Positions 1 through 8,446 of a stretch of DNA of 19,670 nt are shown here, in pieces (positions within the stretch are counted from its first letter, which is position 1; each line of letters begins with the position of its first letter). Source of the DNA: a bacterium (GTDB lineage: Bacteria; Chloroflexota; Dormibacteria; UBA8260; Bog-877); NCBI GenBank assembly GCA_021791455.1, contig JAJYWM010000253.1, positions 1-19,670 of the forward strand. The letters run 5' to 3'. The notes under the pieces were generated by a model. The model saw only the letters and a list, made by a program, of their open reading frames with translations. It ran no database searches and was not told the origin of the DNA. The translations under genes were made by a program, and so were the position numbers.

Positions 1-638
1 GATCGGTCATGGCTCCTCCCAGGCCCAGCGCACACGGCGAAACCCCGGGAGCGCGATGGCACCCGCGAAGTCTCAGCTCAATTCGAGAGGATTCTACGCG
101 AGCGGGCTGTCGGGCACGAGTCCGCCACTGGCTCGAGCTGGTCGGGCATGGGGCTCACATTCGTTCGCCTGTCCGGGAACCGGCTTCTCGAAGCAGGGGC
201 TGCACGGGGGCCGGATCCAGTTGCGAGTGGGGAGCGGTCGACCTTGGAAGCCGAGGCTGGTCAAATTGGCCCCTTTGCTGGCGCCAGGCCTGACGCGCTC
301 CCGGAGAGTAAGAGGCCATGCCCAGAGAGTGCCACCCGCGACCCGAGGCACCTCGAGACGCTGTCCCTCTCGCCACGATCGGGACCCGGCGGGGCCGCCA
401 CCGTGCTGGCGCCCCACCGACGCCCACCGGGCGACCGGGAGCCAAGGCCAAAGGATACGAGGGCGTCGCAGACCGCCTACGGCCAGTGGCGACGTCCGCC
501 ACCTGGAACCCTTGGTTCTGGTAAATTCCACCGTATGGGGCGGCGGGCCAGTGTCCTGCCGTGGGCGGGCCTGCCGGTCCTCCAACTTGTAAGTCACCGC
601 AGATGAGTGCCCCCAGATGGCGGCGGGCAGGAGCTGTC
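1..638. other. Left-edge stretch with no recognisable gene
   Basis: Open frames occur in several registers on both strands, as expected for GC-rich DNA. Their translations are rich in Arg, Pro, Gly and Ser, show no family motif, and none stands out over the others. I see no tRNA, no clear terminator and no convincing promoter. It may be intergenic sequence or a remnant too eroded to recognise. Confidence 0.5.
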
Positions 639-1346
639 ATGAGGCCCTTGCGACGACCCAAGGCAACTGCCCCCCGCTCCTTCGATGAGATCGCCGCCGC
701 CTACGATCGCCGGGACGAGCTGACTCAGGGCTGGGTCTCCAAGTGGTTAGCCGAGCAGCTCGACGGCGTCGGCGGGAAGGCGGCAGTCGATCTTGGGTGC
801 GGCACGGGCAGGACGGCGCTGCTCCTGGCCGAGCACTACGAGTCCGTGCTAGCGGTGGACATTAGCCTCAAGATGATCGAGATCGCCCGCCAGAAGCGGC
901 CCCATCCTCGCGTTCGCTATGAGCAGATGGGGATCGACTCAGTGCGAGGTAGCTTCGACCTGGTGCTGAGCATCGCCGTGCTCCACCACGTCCCAGATCT
1001 TGACCGCACCTTGGCCCACATCAAGAGCCTCGTCGCCCCGGGCGGATTGGCAATTCTGGTGGACCCTGCTCAGGACCCTCGCCGCAGGTGGCAGTTCCAC
1101 TGGCACCACTTGCTCGCCCTCTACGGCGAGCTGCGCTCCGGTGTGCCCAATGCCTGGGCGAGGTTCCTGGCTCAGAGCGAACGGGGCTGGATGGACCACC
1201 TGGTCAGCGATCGATTCCTCACCGTCACGCAATTCCATCAGCGCTATGGCCGAGCACTTCCCGGGGCGGTCATCACCGAGGCGTGCGGTTTGCAGGCCGC
1301 CATCTGGCGGCCACCAGGCACGGTCCAAAGCGAGTCCCTCAGCTGA
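639..1346 (+). CDS. Class I SAM-dependent methyltransferase
   Basis: This 235-residue protein has the layout of a small class I (Rossmann-fold) methyltransferase of the Methyltransf_11/25 type, which moves a methyl group from S-adenosylmethionine to a small molecule, lipid or sugar; the substrate cannot be read from sequence. Visible motifs are the SAM-binding motif I AAVDLGCGTGRTALLLAE (about residues 48-65), the acidic end of strand 2 in LAVDIS (71-76), motif IV FDLVLSIAVLHHV (106-118), and the LVAPGG turn (131-136). The ATG at 639 is chosen because AGGAG sits five bases upstream; in-frame starts at 561 (GTG) and 603 (ATG) would add residues without family resemblance. The C-terminal third is basic and Trp-rich. 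It lies about 140 bases before a promoter that appears to start the glycan genes, so it is probably a separate transcript, though a role in methylating a glycan or lipid carrier is possible. Confidence 0.88.
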   Translation: MRPLRRPKATAPRSFDEIAAAYDRRDELTQGWVSKWLAEQLDGVGGKAAVDLGCGTGRTALLLAEHYESVLAVDISLKMIEIARQKRPHPRVRYEQMGIDSVRGSFDLVLSIAVLHHVPDLDRTLAHIKSLVAPGGLAILVDPAQDPRRRWQFHWHHLLALYGELRSGVPNAWARFLAQSERGWMDHLVSDRFLTVTQFHQRYGRALPGAVITEACGLQAAIWRPPGTVQSESLS

Positions 1347-1482
1347 GAGGGCGTGGCTCGCGCTAACGGTCGGGCAGCAGAACCCAGAGGGCCGGGGTCC
1401 GTAGTGGACGACCTGCAAACTTGTCGGGCCGCCTCCTCCGCCTGATCCCAGCCGCGCGGGTGTAACGGAATCTTGAGGTGCG

Positions 1483-1511
1483 TTGACACTCCGTCGCGAC
1501 CCCATCACAAT
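1483..1511 (+). promoter_or_regulatory. Sigma-70/SigA-type promoter for the glycan operon
   Basis: A perfect -35 hexamer TTGACA (1483-1488) is followed by exactly 17 bases and then CACAAT (1506-1511), a four-of-six match to TATAAT. It lies between the methyltransferase and the first glycosyltransferase and points into the glycan genes. A start near 1518 would leave a leader of roughly 240 bases before the GT2 remnant. This is a consensus match seen by eye; the transcription start is inferred. Confidence 0.55.
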
Positions 1512-1616
1512 AGCTTCAGGGAAGGGAGCCAGGCTCGGGGTGGGTCGAGCGAACGTGTCGGCCCCATCGGTTTAGCAGGCGGGGAAGCAGCGGTCAGCGT
1601 TCGCGAAGGGAGTAGT

Positions 1617-1760
1617 ATGCCGGGCCCAATCCTGGGGGAAGACGAGTGTGTCCGCCGTTGGGTTCTGCCCGGGGCGGGATCGGGGGCCGGTGCGGAGCAC
1701 CAGGCGGTTGAGGCGCGCGGCGGAGCTGCGATGCAGACCAATCGGATCAGGCGGCATTGA
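1617..1760 (+). other. Possible 47-codon leader ORF
   Basis: An ATG at 1617 has a purine-rich AAGGGAG about four bases upstream and opens a 47-codon frame. Its TGA stop overlaps the TTG that begins the readable part of the broken GT2 frame (TTGA at 1757-1760). The product, beginning MPGPILGEDE, matches no family known to me. It could be a leader peptide coupled to the downstream gene, the displaced original N-terminus of the GT2 gene, or chance. The ribosome-binding site and overlap are the only support. Confidence 0.2.
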
Positions 1761-2597
1761 GTGCCTTCACCTCCGGGGAGGTGACCCACTCGCGGGGCGG
1801 GCGCCCAGTGACGGCTCTCGATCCGCTGCCGCCGACGATCTCGGACGATACGGTTTCACTGGCAAGGCCGGAGGTATTTGGCCGACTGGCTGAGCGCCGC
1901 GTTTCGGTCGTCCAAGCCACCATCAATCAAGTGGATGATCTGCGCGTGGTCCTAAGCCAGCCTCCCCACTCGGTGTGGCAGGCGGTTCTGGTGGATGCAG
2001 GCTCCGCCGGCGACACGATCTACGTCACCGGGAGCCTGCGCCCCGATGCTCGGGTCCTGACCCGCTCCCGCCGTGGCAAGGGCAACGCCTTGGCGATCGG
2101 ATTCCCTCAGTGTCGGGGCGCCATCATCTGATGCTTGACGCCGACGGATCCGCAGAGCCTCAGGAAATTCCCAAGTTTGTGGAGGCACTGCTGGCTGGAG
2201 CTGACTGCGCCAAAGGGACACGCTGCGCGCCGAGAGGAGGAAGGGCTGGCATCACCAGACTATGCCGCTCGGGAAACACGGGCCTAGGGGGCTGGTGAAT
2301 CTCCTCTATGGGACCAGGTACACTGACCTGTGCTGCGGAATGAATGCTTTCTGGAAGCAGCGCCTCCCCGACATGGCGCCCGACTGCGACAGGTTCGCGG
2401 TGGAGGCGGTTGTCAACCTGCGTATGGCAAAGTCCTGTCGGAGGGTCACCGAGGTGGGAAGTAACGAAGGGTGGCGCTTCCATGGCGCCAGCCACCCGCA
2501 CACCATCGGGGGCGGCTTCCGAGTACTGCGCACGATCCTCTGCGAACTGCCGACGCGGCCGCAGCGCGCTTTCGCCGCCGCCCGCCCGGGACCTTGA
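1757..2597 (+). pseudogene. Family 2 glycosyltransferase, frameshifted twice
   Basis: Three consecutive frames together read as one GT2 of the DPM/DPG-synthase-like type, which transfers a sugar from a nucleotide donor. The first frame (to 2131) carries the nucleotide-binding start and RRGKGNALAIGFPQCRGAII. The next frame resumes at once with MLDADGSAEPQEIPKFVEAL (the DXD metal site), then GTRCAPRGG. The third frame carries LVNLLYGTRYTDLCCGMNAF, which matches the family's conserved LVNLLFGTRYSDLCYGYNAF region. Each break is explained by loss of one base: near 2128 (ATCATC-TGATG, where GTG ATG is expected) and in the G-run at 2287-2291. Adding two bases restores about 280 residues. Conserved sites are also eroded: the usual VIPTxNE start reads VVQATINQ and VDGGSTDGT reads VDAGSAGDT. 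This suggests genuine decay, although the second shift lies in a homopolymer and could be a sequencing error. It ends two bases before the next gene, so it was the operon's first gene. Confidence 0.8.
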
Positions 2598-2599
2598 AC

Positions 2600-3814
2600 A
2601 TGGGTGGCTCGACGCCGTCCCGTAGCGCGCGCGTCCGAGCGGCGGCCACCAGGGTGTGCGTGGTAGGCCCCGACACTCGGTTCCTGAGCGGGATAACCTA
2701 TTACACATTCGGCTTGGTGGCGGCGTTGGCTCGCGAGCAGAGGGTGTCCGCGGTGCTGCTGCGCAGGCTGCTGCCGGCAAGGCTCTATCCTGGCCGAGCG
2801 CGGGTAGGCGTGCAGCTCTCGGAGCTGAGACTGCCGCCCTCCGTTACGGCCGTGTCACGTCTCGACTGGTACTGGGGAACAGGCATCTGGAGGGCAGCGC
2901 AGTTGCTGCGCCGGCAGCGCACGGAGGTGCTGATCCTGCAATGGTGGACCAGTGCGGCGCTGCACTCGTATTTAGCGTTAGCCGTGGTCGCCAAGTGGCT
3001 GGGCGGGTCGGTGGTTGTCGAGTTTCACGAGGTCCTCGACTCTGGTGAAGAGCGTTTGGGATGGGTCCGCCACTATGTGCGAGCCGTGGCCCCATGGCTC
3101 TTCCGGCTGAGCGCCGCTTTCGTGGTCCATACCGAGCACGATCGTGAGCTGCTGGTGAACCACTACGGGATTGATGCCCAGCGCACGGTGCTGATCCCGC
3201 ATGCCGGTTATGACCAGTACCGGCACGATCGGGTGCCCTCGGCGACGGGCCGCTGCCGCCTGCTGTTCTTCGGGGTGGTGCGGCCGTTCAAGGGCGTCGA
3301 GGATCTGGTGGCGGCCTTTAACCTTCTGGCTCTGGATTCGCCAACCTTTGAATTGACCATTATCGGAGAGACGTGGGAGAACTGGACGCTCCCCGACCGG
3401 ATGATCGCCCAGTCTCCGGCCAGGGACCGGATAACCCGCCTGGACCGTTACGTGACCGACTCTGAAGCGGCCGCTGCCTTCGCCGCCGCCGACGTGGTGG
3501 TGCTCCCCTATCTCCGATGCTCCTCCAGCGGACCCTTGCACATCGCGATGGCGCTGGGACTGCCAGTGGTGACGACCTCGGTGGGTGGCCTGCCGGAGGC
3601 AACCGCCGGCTATCCCGGGGCTGTGACCGCCGAACCGGGAGACCCGCAGTCACTGGCGCGAGCTATTCTCCAAGCGTCCACACTCGCAGGCCAGCATTTC
3701 TCGGGAGCTCCCAGTTGGACCGAGACCGCGTCCGCCTACGCAGGGCTCTTGGCCGAGGTCACCGCACGGAGGCCGCAACCTCGGGGTGGCCGCGCTGGAG
3801 CCCCGGCACGATGA
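2600..3814 (+). CDS. GT4-family glycosyltransferase
   Basis: This 404-residue GT-B-fold enzyme should transfer a sugar from a nucleotide donor to a lipid-linked glycan on the cytoplasmic membrane face. The N-terminal Rossmann domain begins VCVVGPDTRFLSGITYYTFG (about 19-38). The donor-binding C-terminal domain contains LLFFGVVRPFKGVEDLVAAF (221-240), the DVVVLPYLRCSSSG segment (298-311) and LPVVTTSVGGLPEA (321-334). The EX7E motif of many GT4 enzymes is absent: SSSGPLHIAMA occupies that place, a variant known in some GT4 subgroups. The ATG at 2600 gives a start directly before the first beta strand and lies two bases after the GT2 relic stop; an upstream in-frame start at 2471 would overlap that relic. 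No strong ribosome-binding site is visible, so translation may depend on coupling to the preceding frame, which matters now that the frame is broken. Confidence 0.9.
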   Translation: MGGSTPSRSARVRAAATRVCVVGPDTRFLSGITYYTFGLVAALAREQRVSAVLLRRLLPARLYPGRARVGVQLSELRLPPSVTAVSRLDWYWGTGIWRAAQLLRRQRTEVLILQWWTSAALHSYLALAVVAKWLGGSVVVEFHEVLDSGEERLGWVRHYVRAVAPWLFRLSAAFVVHTEHDRELLVNHYGIDAQRTVLIPHAGYDQYRHDRVPSATGRCRLLFFGVVRPFKGVEDLVAAFNLLALDSPTFELTIIGETWENWTLPDRMIAQSPARDRITRLDRYVTDSEAAAAFAAADVVVLPYLRCSSSGPLHIAMALGLPVVTTSVGGLPEATAGYPGAVTAEPGDPQSLARAILQASTLAGQHFSGAPSWTETASAYAGLLAEVTARRPQPRGGRAGAPAR

Positions 3815-3969
3815 GGCGGCGGGCCAGACGGTTGGACTCTCACCCTTCCTGCGCTGCCCGGGTCAGGGGAGCACGCAACCAGTTGCCGGCGGTGCAGATT
3901 GGCAACTGCTCGCCGACCTTGGCCAATCGGTGTCCCGGAACGCGTGCGACCGCCGCGCGGGAGGAGTGA
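3811..3969 (+). other. Possible 52-codon coupling ORF between GT4 and flippase
   Basis: An ATG overlaps the stop of the preceding glycosyltransferase (ATGA at 3811-3814), and this frame's TGA overlaps the GTG chosen for the flippase (GTGA at 3966-3969). The 52-residue Arg-rich product resembles nothing I know. The double 4-base overlap would let ribosomes pass from the glycosyltransferase to the flippase across a 151-base gap. Chance is a serious alternative, as is a longer flippase N-terminus starting at the GTG at 3786. Confidence 0.2.
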
Positions 3970-5345
3970 ACCGCTCTCGCCCGGGGCGACGCTCAAAGCG
4001 ATTCGTCGTAGCCGGGGCCCGCTTGGGGTCACGGCATCGGTCCCGCTTGCTTCGCAACCCGCTGGCCCGTACCAGCGGGCTGATCATGCTGACCACGGTC
4101 GGTACGGCTGTTCTGGGGTTCGTCTATTGGGTCCTAGCAGCGCGCAGCTACAGCCCCGGCGCGGTCGGAACGTCCGCAGTCAGCGTCTCCGTCATGACTC
4201 TGGCCTCTCTGGTTTCCATCGTGGGGACCAACTCGGCGGTGGTGCAGCGCATCCCCCAGCGAGGGGCGCGGTCGGAGTGGAGCCTGACCGTCACAGTCGG
4301 CTTGACCGTCGCCGGCCTGACTGGGGGCCTCGCCGGGCTGGTCGGATGGGGGGTGATACTGGGGGTGACCCGCTCCGGCGCATTCCTCGCACCGGGGTAT
4401 CTGGTCGCCTTGGTCGGGGGCGTAGCCCTCACCAATTGCGGGATGGTGCTGGACAGCGTGTGGGTGGTGGAACGAGCTGCCTCGGTGCGGCTGTTCACCA
4501 GCATCCTGATGAGCGCGATCAAGTTGCCGCTCCTACTAGTCCCCCTCCTCCACGCCCAGGGTGCCGCCGGGATCCAGATGGGATGGAGCGTGGCGGTTAT
4601 GGTCTCGGTCGCCGTTGGCCTCGGCCTACTGGTGCGAATGCGCGCCTACCGACCCAGCTGGGTCGGATGGCGCGCCGAGGCCCGAGCGATGCGCCGCAGT
4701 ATGGCCGGCAACTATATCGTGGGCCTGGGAGCGATGATTCCAAGCTACGCGGTTCCGGTCCTGGTGGGAGCCGCGGTCACGGCCAGCAGCACCGCCTACT
4801 TCTACTCGGCCTGGCGCGTGGGAAGCTTCTTCTTCGTGGCTGCGTCCGCGGTGTCCTCCGCCTTATTCGCGGAGGGCTCCCGGGCTCCAAATACCGTGGC
4901 CGGAAGCGCCCGGAGGGCCCTTTGGCTGATAGTGCCAGGCTTAGGGATCGCCATGGTGGTCTGCGCCTTACTCGGGCCGAGCCTGCTTCAGGCGTTCGGC
5001 ACCCGCTACCGGACCCAGGCGCTGGGACTGCTTCTACTTCTGATCGCGGCCGCCATTCCCGACGCGCTCACATCCGTGTACCGCACCGTGCTGAGGCTGG
5101 AGTGCCGCTACGGGCAGGCCGCTGCTTTCATCTGGAGCTTGGCCCTTGTGCAGATCGGGATGACCTGGTTCCTGTTGCCACGTTGGGGGATCACTGGCGC
5201 GGGAGCGGCCTGGCTCATAGCGGAATCGCTGGGAGTCGTATACGCTGGAGTCGATATGCTCCGCCAGCGCGGTCGGCCGCCCCGACGTCACGGCATGCCC
5301 TCCGGCCTGCCAGAGCTTACCAATGCCGACGAAGTCCTGAGGTGA
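3966..5345 (+). CDS. Wzx/MOP-superfamily polysaccharide flippase
   Basis: This 459-residue polytopic membrane protein resembles oligosaccharide flippases and O-antigen/teichuronic-type exporters of the MOP superfamily, which move lipid-linked repeat units across the cytoplasmic membrane. After a basic N-terminus, the first membrane segment follows the family-typical LARTSGLIMLTTVGTAVLGF (about 33-52), then WVLAARSYSPGAVGTSAVSV (55-74). Roughly 12 hydrophobic segments follow, including VGLTVAGLTGGLAGLVGWGV, LWLIVPGLGIAMVVCALLG and ALGLLLLLIAAAIPDAL, ending in a short polar tail. The GTG at 3966 has GGGAGGA directly before it, which is closer than usual; the GTG at 3786 would add 60 polar residues without family resemblance, and the ATG at 4087 would cut into the first membrane segment. 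It sits among glycosyltransferases, as expected for a Wzx-type pathway. No Wzy-type polymerase is evident beyond the membrane proteins at the operon end. Confidence 0.87.
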   Translation: MNRSRPGRRSKRFVVAGARLGSRHRSRLLRNPLARTSGLIMLTTVGTAVLGFVYWVLAARSYSPGAVGTSAVSVSVMTLASLVSIVGTNSAVVQRIPQRGARSEWSLTVTVGLTVAGLTGGLAGLVGWGVILGVTRSGAFLAPGYLVALVGGVALTNCGMVLDSVWVVERAASVRLFTSILMSAIKLPLLLVPLLHAQGAAGIQMGWSVAVMVSVAVGLGLLVRMRAYRPSWVGWRAEARAMRRSMAGNYIVGLGAMIPSYAVPVLVGAAVTASSTAYFYSAWRVGSFFFVAASAVSSALFAEGSRAPNTVAGSARRALWLIVPGLGIAMVVCALLGPSLLQAFGTRYRTQALGLLLLLIAAAIPDALTSVYRTVLRLECRYGQAAAFIWSLALVQIGMTWFLLPRWGITGAGAAWLIAESLGVVYAGVDMLRQRGRPPRRHGMPSGLPELTNADEVLR

Positions 5346-5352
5346 GCCAGCC

Positions 5353-6405
5353 TTGACATCAGAGCCCATGGTCAGCGTCCTGGTCTCGACAAAGGACCGT
5401 CCCGACCTGTTGCGCCAGGCGCTCACGAGCGTGCAGCGGCAGACCCTGACCGACTATGAGGTGCTGGTCTGTGACGACGCTGGAAGCGCCGACCCCACGT
5501 CGTGGGTCTCGGATTTCGGCTTCGCCAGGTTGCGTCTCCTACGCAATCCCAGCAACCTGGGACCCGGGCCCACAAACCGCCGGCTCTACCGCAGCGCCCA
5601 AGGCAAGTACCTAGCTCACCTCGACGATGACGACATGTGGGACCCCAACTTCCTGGAGCAAATGGTCACGGTCCTCGAGCAGCATCCATCGGTCGGCTTG
5701 GCCTTCTGCAACCATCAGGTCGTTATCGGCGCCGAGGCAAGGCCTGATCTGGATTTGACCCTCCTCGGCGAGCGTGACTGGGGCCGGGCAAAGCTGAAGC
5801 GCGGCCTCCAACCGCAGCTGCTCGCACTCGCCACCGTTCAAAGGGCGATCCCCATCTCCCACGCCGCGGTGGTCCGCCGCGACGCATTGGACGTGTCGGA
5901 TTGGCCCAGCTCGATGCACGGAGCCTGGGACCTCTGGGTCGCCTACCTAGCAGCGCGCGAAGGGCGGCCAGGCTACTTCCTGCCCGACCGGCTTTGCTAC
6001 TACCGGCTGCACTCGAAGCAGCTCTCCATGCGCCCAACGCTGACCCGAGTCGAGGACCTGGCGGTCACATACCAAGCTATCTGGAAGGACACCAGAACCC
6101 ATCGACTCGGCCGGCCTCTGGCCAGCCGAGTCGCTCGCGCCGCCGCCTACCACGCCGTGTACCTCAGCGCCTTGGGGGCGCAGATCGAAGCTCGCCGCGA
6201 ACTGCGCCGTTCGCTTGCGACCTCGGTCACCTTGGCAGGTATCATGGCGAGCCCGCTTCTGGTTCTGCCCGGACACGCCGCCAGAGCGGTGACGTCGATG
6301 ACGGTTCGGGCCAAGGGCCGCCTGGGACGGGTGAGGACCGGGCCTCGTCAGTCCATTCCCCCATCCTATCCGGACGAAGTCGCGACCGAGGGCGGCCACC
6401 GATGA
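5353..6405 (+). CDS. GT2-family glycosyltransferase
   Basis: This 350-residue enzyme has a GT-A fold at its N-terminus. VSVLVSTKDRPDLLRQAL (about 7-24) is the family's opening strand and helix, VLVCDDAG (37-44) binds the nucleotide, NLGPGPTNRRL (68-78) is the conserved loop, and HLDDDDMWDP (89-98) holds the DXD metal site. The remainder contains the acceptor side, including AWDLWVAYLAAREG and a basic C-terminal tail that may associate with the membrane. The TTG at 5353 is preferred because GAGGTG lies eight bases upstream, spanning the flippase stop; the ATG at 5368 is the alternative. It likely adds one sugar of the repeat unit. Its stop overlaps the epimerase start (ATGA), so the two should be translated together. 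Confidence 0.92.
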   Translation: MTSEPMVSVLVSTKDRPDLLRQALTSVQRQTLTDYEVLVCDDAGSADPTSWVSDFGFARLRLLRNPSNLGPGPTNRRLYRSAQGKYLAHLDDDDMWDPNFLEQMVTVLEQHPSVGLAFCNHQVVIGAEARPDLDLTLLGERDWGRAKLKRGLQPQLLALATVQRAIPISHAAVVRRDALDVSDWPSSMHGAWDLWVAYLAAREGRPGYFLPDRLCYYRLHSKQLSMRPTLTRVEDLAVTYQAIWKDTRTHRLGRPLASRVARAAAYHAVYLSALGAQIEARRELRRSLATSVTLAGIMASPLLVLPGHAARAVTSMTVRAKGRLGRVRTGPRQSIPPSYPDEVATEGGHR

Positions 6406-7364
6406 ACGATCAGGTGGTGCTGGTAACCGGTGGCTGTGGCTTCATTGGGACGGAACTTTGCGCACGGTTGGTGACGCGCGGGTACCAGGTTACAGCGTTT
6501 GACAATATGAGCCGGGGCAGCGCCGCCGGCCTAGCACCCGCGATCAGGAGCAGCGTGGAGGTGGTGGTTGGAGACGTCACCGACCCAGAAACTGTCAGGT
6601 CCGTGTTCGCGCGCCACCGCTTTGATGCCGTGATCCATCTGGCTGCGACTCACTTCATCCCGGACTGCGACCGGGACCCGGTCGGATGCATCCGCACAAA
6701 TGTCTTGGGCACCCAGGTTCTGCTGCAAGAGTGCCTGGAGGCTAGCTCCGAGCCGGCCTTTGTCCTCGCCTCCAGCGCCGCCGTTTATCAGCCCAGCTCC
6801 GAGCCTCATACGGAGGCCTCCGCGCTGGGACCGACGGACATCTACGGATTGAGCAAGCTCTGGTGCGAGCAGCTGCTCGAGCTGGCGCATCGGCAGGGAG
6901 GGCTGGCCGCCACCACGGCTCGGCTCTTCAACGTCTACGGCGAGGGCGAGACCAATCCCCACCTGATCCCGACTTTACTGGGGCAGGCACGCGCGAATCC
7001 CGGCCGGATCCTGGTGGGGAACATGGAGACCAGGCGAGACTACACGTACGTGGGCGACGTGGCCGACGCGCTAATCGCGATGATCGGGGAGCGACATCCG
7101 GCGGCACCGCGCATCTTCAACGTGGGCACCGGCAGCGACTTCTCCGGACGGGAGCTGGTGGAAGCTTTGGCGGGAGTCTTGGGCCAACAGCTCACCTTGG
7201 TCGAGGACCCTGCCCGCTTGCGGGCAGTGGACCGGCCGCGCCTGCTGGCCGACCCTACGGGCACGTTGGTGGGCCTGGGTTGGCGGGCCGCAACGCCGCT
7301 TGCGCGCGGACTGGAGCGGACCCTGGAGCGGCCCTACGCGCCTAGCGCCAGAGTGCGTCGTTGA
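6402..7364 (+). CDS. NAD-dependent epimerase/dehydratase (extended SDR)
   Basis: This 320-residue extended short-chain dehydrogenase resembles UDP-glucose 4-epimerase and related nucleotide-sugar enzymes, and should interconvert or modify an NDP-sugar used by the neighbouring transferases. The NAD-binding motif TGGCGFIGTEL is at residues 9-19. DNMSRGS (34-40) gives the adenosine-ribose contact, VVVGDVTD (54-61) and HLAATHFIP (79-87) follow, SSAAVY (124-129) and the catalytic YGLSK (Tyr148, Lys152) complete the active site. RLFNVYGEGETNPHLIP (174-190) and RRDYTYVGDVADA (211-223) are typical of the family. Length is normal. The exact reaction (C4 epimerisation, decarboxylation or dehydration) is not decided by these motifs. 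It overlaps the upstream GT2 by ATGA and the next GT4 by TTGA. Confidence 0.93.
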   Translation: MNDQVVLVTGGCGFIGTELCARLVTRGYQVTAFDNMSRGSAAGLAPAIRSSVEVVVGDVTDPETVRSVFARHRFDAVIHLAATHFIPDCDRDPVGCIRTNVLGTQVLLQECLEASSEPAFVLASSAAVYQPSSEPHTEASALGPTDIYGLSKLWCEQLLELAHRQGGLAATTARLFNVYGEGETNPHLIPTLLGQARANPGRILVGNMETRRDYTYVGDVADALIAMIGERHPAAPRIFNVGTGSDFSGRELVEALAGVLGQQLTLVEDPARLRAVDRPRLLADPTGTLVGLGWRAATPLARGLERTLERPYAPSARVRR

Positions 7365-8446
7365 GACCGCTGCGGATCTGCTTGGTGGCTCCCCACTACC
7401 CGCCATTCGTGGGTGGGGTTGAGGTGCACGTGCAACAGCTGGCGGAGGGAATGGCGGCGGCGGGAAATCGGGTCGATGTCATCACCCAGGCCGACCCCGG
7501 CGAGCCAGCTGGTGTCGACCTGGTGAGGTCCGTGCGAGTGCTGCGCTTTCCGATGCTCTTCCCCAGCCGCCACTACGCCGTGTCCCCCGCCCTCTACCGG
7601 GAGCTGCGCCGGCGCCGCGCCGACTACCAGGTGTTCCACGCCCACGCGTATCACTCGCTGCCCTCGTTGGCAACGACAATTGCCGGCTGTCGTCCCTTGA
7701 TTTTCACCCCGCACTACCACGGCACCGGACACTCGTCGGTGCGCCGCCTCTTGCACCCCGGATACCGGCGGCTGGGCAGGCTCACCTTCGACGCCGCGGC
7801 CACGGTGATTTGTGTCTCTGAGCCCGAGCGAGCGTTGGTGGCGCGCCACTTTCCACAGGTTGCTGGCAAGCTGGTCACCATCCCCAACGGAGTGGACCGG
7901 GATGCGATCCGATCTGCCCCCCGCCTCCCGCTGCCTGGGCCCACCCTGCTGGTCGCAGGTCGAATCGAGGCATACAAGCGGGTGGACCAAGTGCTGCGGG
8001 GATTCGCCTGCCTGCCCCCCCATTGGCAGATGGCGGTGACGGGGAACGGGCCCGTACGCGATCAGTTGCAAAGGCTTGCCGACGAGCTGGGACTGTCCCG
8101 GCGCGTTCAGTTCTTGGGCAATCTTCCCACCGACGAGCTGCGCTCCTGGCTGCGCAGCGCAGCCGTGCTTGCCAGCCTGTCTAGGAACGAGGCCATGCCT
8201 GTCGTGGTGGTGGAAGCCCTGGCGGCCGGCACGCCAGTGGTCCTCTCCCCGATCCCTGCGCACCGAGCCCTGGCCGACCGGTGGCCCGATGCCGTGACCC
8301 TCGTGGCGGACCCCTCCGACGCCGGGGCGGTCGCCGCCGCAGTCAGGGCCGCCGCCGATGACACGCCGGCTGCGGTGGGCGTCGCCACATGGCAGGAGGT
8401 AGTTGCGCAGACCCTGACGATCTACCAAGCGGTTGCCTCCGCGTGA
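7361..8446 (+). CDS. GT4-family glycosyltransferase
   Basis: A complete 361-residue GT-B glycosyltransferase. The N-terminal domain opens with ICLVAPHYPPFVGGVEVHVQ (about 6-25), the GGVE loop being typical of GT4 mannosyl-/glucosyl-type enzymes. VHAHAYHS-like FHAHAYHSLPSL (92-103), CVSEPE (151-156) and VTIPNGVDR (172-180) follow. The donor domain has LLVAGRIEAYKRVDQVL (196-212), and Glu277 and Glu285 form a clear EX7E motif (NEAMPVVVVEA), followed by GTPVV. The TTG at 7361 overlaps the epimerase stop (TTGA), and there is no other plausible start before the first strand. Translation is probably coupled to the epimerase. Donor and acceptor sugars are unknown. Confidence 0.93.
   Translation: MRPLRICLVAPHYPPFVGGVEVHVQQLAEGMAAAGNRVDVITQADPGEPAGVDLVRSVRVLRFPMLFPSRHYAVSPALYRELRRRRADYQVFHAHAYHSLPSLATTIAGCRPLIFTPHYHGTGHSSVRRLLHPGYRRLGRLTFDAAATVICVSEPERALVARHFPQVAGKLVTIPNGVDRDAIRSAPRLPLPGPTLLVAGRIEAYKRVDQVLRGFACLPPHWQMAVTGNGPVRDQLQRLADELGLSRRVQFLGNLPTDELRSWLRSAAVLASLSRNEAMPVVVVEALAAGTPVVLSPIPAHRALADRWPDAVTLVADPSDAGAVAAAVRAAADDTPAAVGVATWQEVVAQTLTIYQAVASA

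Noticed and set aside
512..527. TTGGTT and TAAATT considered as a promoter for the methyltransferase
   Set aside because: The spacing is only four bases and no alternative -35 lies at 17 bases.
7334..8428. A 364-codon open frame on the minus strand
   Set aside because: It is antisense to the well-supported GT4 at 7361-8446, is rich in Gly, Arg, His and Gln, and has no family motif. It is a by-product of GC-rich codon use.
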